Shown here piece by piece: positions 60,477 to 64,000 of a stretch of DNA of 64,000 bases. Both the position numbers and the translations under genes were made by a program. Positions within the stretch are counted from its first letter, which is position 1; every line of letters begins with the position of its first letter. Source of the DNA: JAWXCB01 sp034440455 (GTDB lineage Bacteria; Bacteroidota; Bacteroidia; Chitinophagales; CAIOSU01); NCBI GenBank assembly GCA_034440455.1, contig JAWXCB010000008.1:62001-126000 (forward strand). Reading direction: 5' to 3'. Below the pieces are notes generated by a model. It saw nothing but the letters and a program-made list of their open reading frames with translations. It was not told the origin of the DNA and made no database searches.

Positions 60477-60560
60477 TAAGTTGTAAGTGAATAGCTGATT
60501 TATCTTCAACAACTTATTACTTACAACTTATTACTTACAACTTACGACTTACAACTTAAC
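60477..60560. repeat. Tandem TTACAACTTATTAC-type repeat
   Basis: CTTATTACTTACAA is repeated about four times with variations, after an inverted copy (AATAAGTTGTAAGTGA) at 60475-60493. It fills most of the gap before the ABC genes. Confidence 0.6.
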
Positions 60561-60574
60561 TTTGCCTCCCCCTT

Positions 60575-61474
60575 ATGGCAATCCTTTCCCTGCAAAACAT
60601 CAATAAATCGTTTGGCGATAAAAAAGCCAACGATAATATTTCGCTTGAGGTAAGGGAAAATTCCATTTTCGGAATGCTGGGACCGAATGGCGCGGGCAAA
60701 ACCACACTCATCCGCATCATCACGAATATTATGGTGGCTGATTCGGGCAGCATCACGCTAAACGGTCAGCCGTTGGGGCGCGCGCACAATGAACTCATCG
60801 GCTACATGCCCGAAGAGCGCGGGCTGTATAAAAAGATGAAGGTGGGCGAACATCTGATTTATCTGGCGCGGCTGAAAAACCTGTCGAAGAAGGTGGCGAA
60901 AGAGAAGGTGAATTTCTGGCTGGAAAAATTCAACATCACCGATTGGTATGAGAAGCGCGTGGAAGAACTTTCAAAAGGGATGCAGCAAAAGGTGCAGTTT
61001 ATCGCAACGGTGATTAACGACCCGAAGCTGCTGATTCTTGATGAGCCGTTTTCGGGATTAGACCCGATAAACACAAATTTGCTGAAAGATGAAATCCAGG
61101 AGTTGAAGCGCAAAGGCACGGCTATTATTTTCTCCACGCACCGCATGGAGCAGGTGGAAGAAATCTGTGAAGACATTGCCCTCATCAACAACGGACGCAA
61201 TATTCTGAGCGGAAGCGTGCGCGACATCCGCGAGCGGTTTAAGGAAAATTTGTTCAGCATCAGCTACAAAGGCGCATTGCCTGAATTGAATGGCAGGCTC
61301 AACATCGTGCAGCAGAAAGACCATGAGCTAATTATTAAAATGGAGAGCGGGCAATCGCCAAATGATGCGCTGAAATATTGCATCGAGCATCATATTGAGG
61401 TGCATGGGTTCAAAGAAATTTTGCCTGCAATCAACGAGATTTTTATAAAGGAAGTGCAAAAATCAAATGGGTAA
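60575..61474 (+). CDS. ABC-2 type transporter, ATP-binding subunit
   Basis: 299 residues: Walker A GPNGAGKTT, signature LSKGMQQKV, Walker B LLILDEPFSGLDP and H-loop STHRMEQ. The C-terminal extension (about 80 residues) is typical of the NatA-like subfamily. It pairs with the permease whose gene it overlaps by eight bases (61467-61474). Exports an unknown substrate. Confidence 0.93.
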   Translation: MAILSLQNINKSFGDKKANDNISLEVRENSIFGMLGPNGAGKTTLIRIITNIMVADSGSITLNGQPLGRAHNELIGYMPEERGLYKKMKVGEHLIYLARLKNLSKKVAKEKVNFWLEKFNITDWYEKRVEELSKGMQQKVQFIATVINDPKLLILDEPFSGLDPINTNLLKDEIQELKRKGTAIIFSTHRMEQVEEICEDIALINNGRNILSGSVRDIRERFKENLFSISYKGALPELNGRLNIVQQKDHELIIKMESGQSPNDALKYCIEHHIEVHGFKEILPAINEIFIKEVQKSNG

Positions 61475-62774
61475 AATCTGGCTCATCATCCAGCGGGAAT
61501 ATCTGACGCGCGTGAAGAAAACTTCCTTCATCGTCACCACGCTGCTTGCGCCTGCGGGGTTTGCGCTGTTTTTTATCGGGGTGGTTTTCCTTTCAAGCTA
61601 TGGCGAAAGCAAAAAGCGCATCGTGGTGCTCGATGACAGCGGCTATTTCAAAAATAAATTCGCTGACGACAATTCGCTTTACTTTTTCTTCAGCGATTCT
61701 AATTTCTTGTGGCTCGAAAAAAATTATGCTTCGCTCAAGTATGACGGCATTCTGCTTATTCCGCCTGTCACTGATTTAAATAATCCGCGCGGCATTCAAT
61801 ATCGCTCCGATAAGCAACTTGGCATCAAGGCAAAAGATTACATCGAAAAACAAATCGCCAAAGTATTGCGCGAGAAAAAAATCGAGGAGGCGCAGATTGA
61901 CAAGAGCGTTCTGAAAAATCTGGAGAACACCAAAGTGAGTCTGGAGAACATCGTGTATGGCGCGGAAGGCGAAAAAACAGGCGACACGCTCATTGCCACT
62001 GCGCTCGGCTACATGATGGGCTTTGTGATTTACATGGTGCTGTTTATCTATGGCGCCATGGTAATGAAAGGCGTGATGGAAGAAAAGACAAGCCGCATCA
62101 TCGAAGTGATGGCATCATCGGTGCGTCCGTTTCAACTGATGATGGGAAAAATCATCGGCATAGGCGCAGTGGGACTGACGCAGTTTATCCTCTGGGCTAT
62201 TCTTATCGGCTTTGTGTATATGATTTTGGGAATTGTGTTCGCAGGTCAGCTTGCAGACATGCAGCAATTCACCATGAACCCTGAGATGGCGCCCACGCCT
62301 GACCAATATGAAGTTGCAATGGCGCTCACAAGCTGGGAGAATATTCCATTGATGAAGTTGTTTTTCTTTTTCCTGTTTTATTTTCTTGGCGGCTATCTGA
62401 TTTACGGAGCGCTGTATGCCGCGCTTGGTTCTGCCACGAATGATGAAGGCGATTCGCAATCGCTTTCCGTAATCATTTCCCTTCCGATTGTGCTTTCCAT
62501 CTTCATCATGATGTCGGCAATCCAGGAGCCTGACAGCGCTTTGGCAATCTGGGCTTCCATCATCCCGTTCACCGCACCGATTGTGATGCCTGCGCGGATT
62601 CCCTTCGGACCGGATACGTGGCAAATCGTTGCTTCGATGATTTCAGTAGTTCTTGGATTCGTTTTCACAACATGGATAGCTGCAAAAATTTATCGCACCG
62701 GCATTTTGATGTACGGGAAAAAGGTTACGCTAAAAGAACTTGCTAAGTGGGTTGTTCAGTCTGATGCCTTCTAA
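61467..62774 (+). CDS. ABC-2 type transporter permease (NatB-like)
   Basis: 435 residues: one membrane segment at the N-terminus (TTLLAPAGFALFFIGVVFLS), a large extracytoplasmic loop of about 150 residues, then five segments after residue 170 (ATALGYMMGFVIYMVLFIYG; TQFILWAILIGFVYMILGIV; LFFFFLFYFLGGYLIYGALY; and so on). NatB-like ABC exporters have this build. Translated together with the ATPase gene. Confidence 0.9.
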   Translation: MGKIWLIIQREYLTRVKKTSFIVTTLLAPAGFALFFIGVVFLSSYGESKKRIVVLDDSGYFKNKFADDNSLYFFFSDSNFLWLEKNYASLKYDGILLIPPVTDLNNPRGIQYRSDKQLGIKAKDYIEKQIAKVLREKKIEEAQIDKSVLKNLENTKVSLENIVYGAEGEKTGDTLIATALGYMMGFVIYMVLFIYGAMVMKGVMEEKTSRIIEVMASSVRPFQLMMGKIIGIGAVGLTQFILWAILIGFVYMILGIVFAGQLADMQQFTMNPEMAPTPDQYEVAMALTSWENIPLMKLFFFFLFYFLGGYLIYGALYAALGSATNDEGDSQSLSVIISLPIVLSIFIMMSAIQEPDSALAIWASIIPFTAPIVMPARIPFGPDTWQIVASMISVVLGFVFTTWIAAKIYRTGILMYGKKVTLKELAKWVVQSDAF

Positions 62775-62785
62775 AACCGAAACGC

Positions 62786-63391
62786 ATGTCAAACGAACGC
62801 AAAAGAATTTTCCTGCCGTTCAAGAATCAAATTGAAATTCCGCCTGTGTTTTATGCTGACGCAACAGGCGAGCCGTTTAAAAACTGCGTGATGTGCGGCA
62901 AGAATGTTTTAGAGCCAGGTACGCATTACATGATTGAAAAAGCGATGCGCTATGATAAAAAGAATGACATTACGGAAACGCTGATTGAGTATGCCATTTG
63001 CACAGAATGTCATGGAAAAATTGCAGCCAATCTTTCAAAAGAATCCATGGAGCGGCTCGGAGATTATTTTGCAAACAATGTTGACCTTTCCTCACGCATG
63101 ACTCTGTTGATGGAAGGCAAAACAGATGTAAACGAATGGCTCTCTAAGTGCGCAGTGAAAGGCAAGGCGCTGAATGATTGTGCTGAATACCAGATTTGCT
63201 GCGCATGTGAAGGAAGCAATATGTTGTTGTCGCATACGCCTCTGATGTTCAGTGATGTCGCAATGGAAGAGATGCAGGGATTGCTCTCCGCACAAACCAA
63301 AGAAGAACTTGACCGCTTCCGCGATGAGTTTCTCGGCATCCCGCCAGAGTGGAGAGAACTGCTGAAAGACCGCGCACTTATTTTTGTATAG
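62786..63391 (+). CDS. Hypothetical Cys-rich cytoplasmic protein
   Basis: 201 residues without signal peptide. Three CxxC-type pairs (CVMCGKNV about residue 35, CTECHGKI, CCACEGSN) suggest one or two zinc sites. Starts 12 bp after the permease gene in the same direction and may be co-transcribed. No family recognised. Confidence 0.55.
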   Translation: MSNERKRIFLPFKNQIEIPPVFYADATGEPFKNCVMCGKNVLEPGTHYMIEKAMRYDKKNDITETLIEYAICTECHGKIAANLSKESMERLGDYFANNVDLSSRMTLLMEGKTDVNEWLSKCAVKGKALNDCAEYQICCACEGSNMLLSHTPLMFSDVAMEEMQGLLSAQTKEELDRFRDEFLGIPPEWRELLKDRALIFV

Positions 63392-63427
63392 AATCGGTTT
63401 ATTTTCGCACTCACATTTATTTCATCA

Positions 63428-64000
63428 ATGGATTTATCAGCACTCTTTACCCCCGAAGCGCTCATCAGCCTTGTCACGCTCACATTTCTGGAAATTGTAT
63501 TGGGCGTTGACAATATCATCTTCATTTCCATCATTACCAACAAATTACCACAAGCGCAACAACCGCGCGCACGATTTATCGGGTTATCCTTAGCATTAGT
63601 TTTCAGGATATTGTTGCTGATGGGCATCTCTTATATCGTAAAGTTTACTGCTCCGATTTTTGAACTTCCTTTTACAGCATTCCTGAGCAGTGTGGGAATA
63701 CAACATGCCCAGGAAACGGCAGAAATAAGCGGCAGAGATATTATTTTATTCTTCGGAGGATTGTTTCTGATTGCAAAAAGCATTTCTGAATTGCACGGCA
63801 AAGTAGCGGGGCACGAAGCACACAACAAGACGGTTAAAGCTGCTACTTTCGGCTCCATCTTAGTGCAGATTGTATTGATTGATATGGTGTTTTCATTCGA
63901 TTCAATTTTAACAGCAGTGGGCTTGTCAAATCAAATTCCGATTATGATTGCGGCAGTGGTTATTTCCATTCTCACTATGATGCTGTTTTCCAGCGCCATC
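63428..64000 (+). CDS. TerC-family membrane protein (partial, runs off the right edge)
   Basis: 191 codons visible from ATG 63428. TerC fold: LVTLTFLEIVLGVDNIIFIS, then IGLSLALVFRILLLMGISYI, and LVQIVLIDMVFSFDSILTAV with the acidic residues of the LysE/TerC metal-transport superfamily. It probably exports manganese or another divalent metal through the inner membrane. The C-terminal part is outside the window. Confidence 0.9.
   Translation, partial: MDLSALFTPEALISLVTLTFLEIVLGVDNIIFISIITNKLPQAQQPRARFIGLSLALVFRILLLMGISYIVKFTAPIFELPFTAFLSSVGIQHAQETAEISGRDIILFFGGLFLIAKSISELHGKVAGHEAHNKTVKAATFGSILVQIVLIDMVFSFDSILTAVGLSNQIPIMIAAVVISILTMMLFSSAI

Overview
The window is chromosomal DNA of a member of the Bacteroidota. 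The evidence is two giant secreted PKD-repeat proteins that end in a type IX secretion (T9SS, type B/CHU_C-like) C-terminal signal, a PorP/SprF protein right behind them, SusC-like TonB receptor architecture, DUF5723, DUF349 and DUF5689 proteins, promoter-like TTTG / TAnnTTTG pairs, and very little Shine-Dalgarno signal. I cannot name a genus. I saw no rRNA, tRNA or CRISPR array.

Layout. 1-711: the 5' end of an epimerase gene (running off the left edge) and a RelE-type toxin-antitoxin pair that sits between two near-identical 42-bp copies of that epimerase 5' end. 736-7319: housekeeping and envelope genes (hypothetical secreted protein, anmK, DUF5723 barrel, esterase, DinB-like protein, glyA). 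7320-13100: an AT-rich restriction-modification island with two systems. The first is a C-protein-controlled type II system (operator, controller, presumed endonuclease, convergent m6A methylase) bracketed by a 22-bp inverted repeat. The second is a BsuBI/PstI-family endonuclease gene broken by an in-frame TGA next to an intact m5C methylase. The island abuts a 5'-truncated reading frame (13178-13477). 13496-22733: FN3 protein, FGE-like protein, lipoprotein, two paralogous PKD/T9SS proteins and their PorP/SprF partner. 22836-30015: DUF349 protein, a soluble multi-PAS histidine kinase with an overlapping NarL-type regulator, a second NarL-type regulator, and an ArsR-type regulator with a clear terminator. 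30126-33676: a TetR regulator with a palindromic operator on its start codon, followed by paaABCD (phenylacetyl-CoA epoxidase). 33679-37943: an FN3 paralogue interrupted by TGA, a 20-bp-period dyad array, an acyltransferase, a second RelE-type pair, glpD and a GIY-YIG protein. 38067-46150: quinone-oxidoreductase-like protein, two adjacent guanidino-modifying enzymes, EEP nuclease/phosphatase, lipase, exonuclease/GIY-YIG fusion and an arginase-fold protein with altered metal ligands. 46281-50527: TonB receptor plus DUF5689 lipoprotein. 50538-64000: amn, 3-hydroxyacyl-CoA dehydrogenase, pheS, pterin dehydratase, ligA, a third toxin-antitoxin pair, clpS, PAP2, grpE-dnaJ, ABC-2 exporter, a Cys-rich hypothetical and the start of a TerC protein.

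Genes that work together: C protein, endonuclease and methylase form a timed restriction system; the PKD proteins are T9SS cargo and PorP/SprF their likely outer-membrane anchor; the kinase and its overlapping regulator are a two-component pair; TetR plus paaABCD start aerobic phenylacetate breakdown, with the 3-hydroxyacyl-CoA dehydrogenase at 51.3 kb possibly acting later in the same route; GrpE and DnaJ serve DnaK.

Intergenic DNA is rich in dispersed palindromic repeats of at least five families, several inside operons (paaB-paaC, paaC-paaD, grpE-dnaJ). The points most worth following are the epimerase/TA duplication, the C-protein cassette with its inverted repeats, the two Trp-position TGA codons, and the dyad array at 34342-34577. 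None is proved to be a new system from sequence alone.
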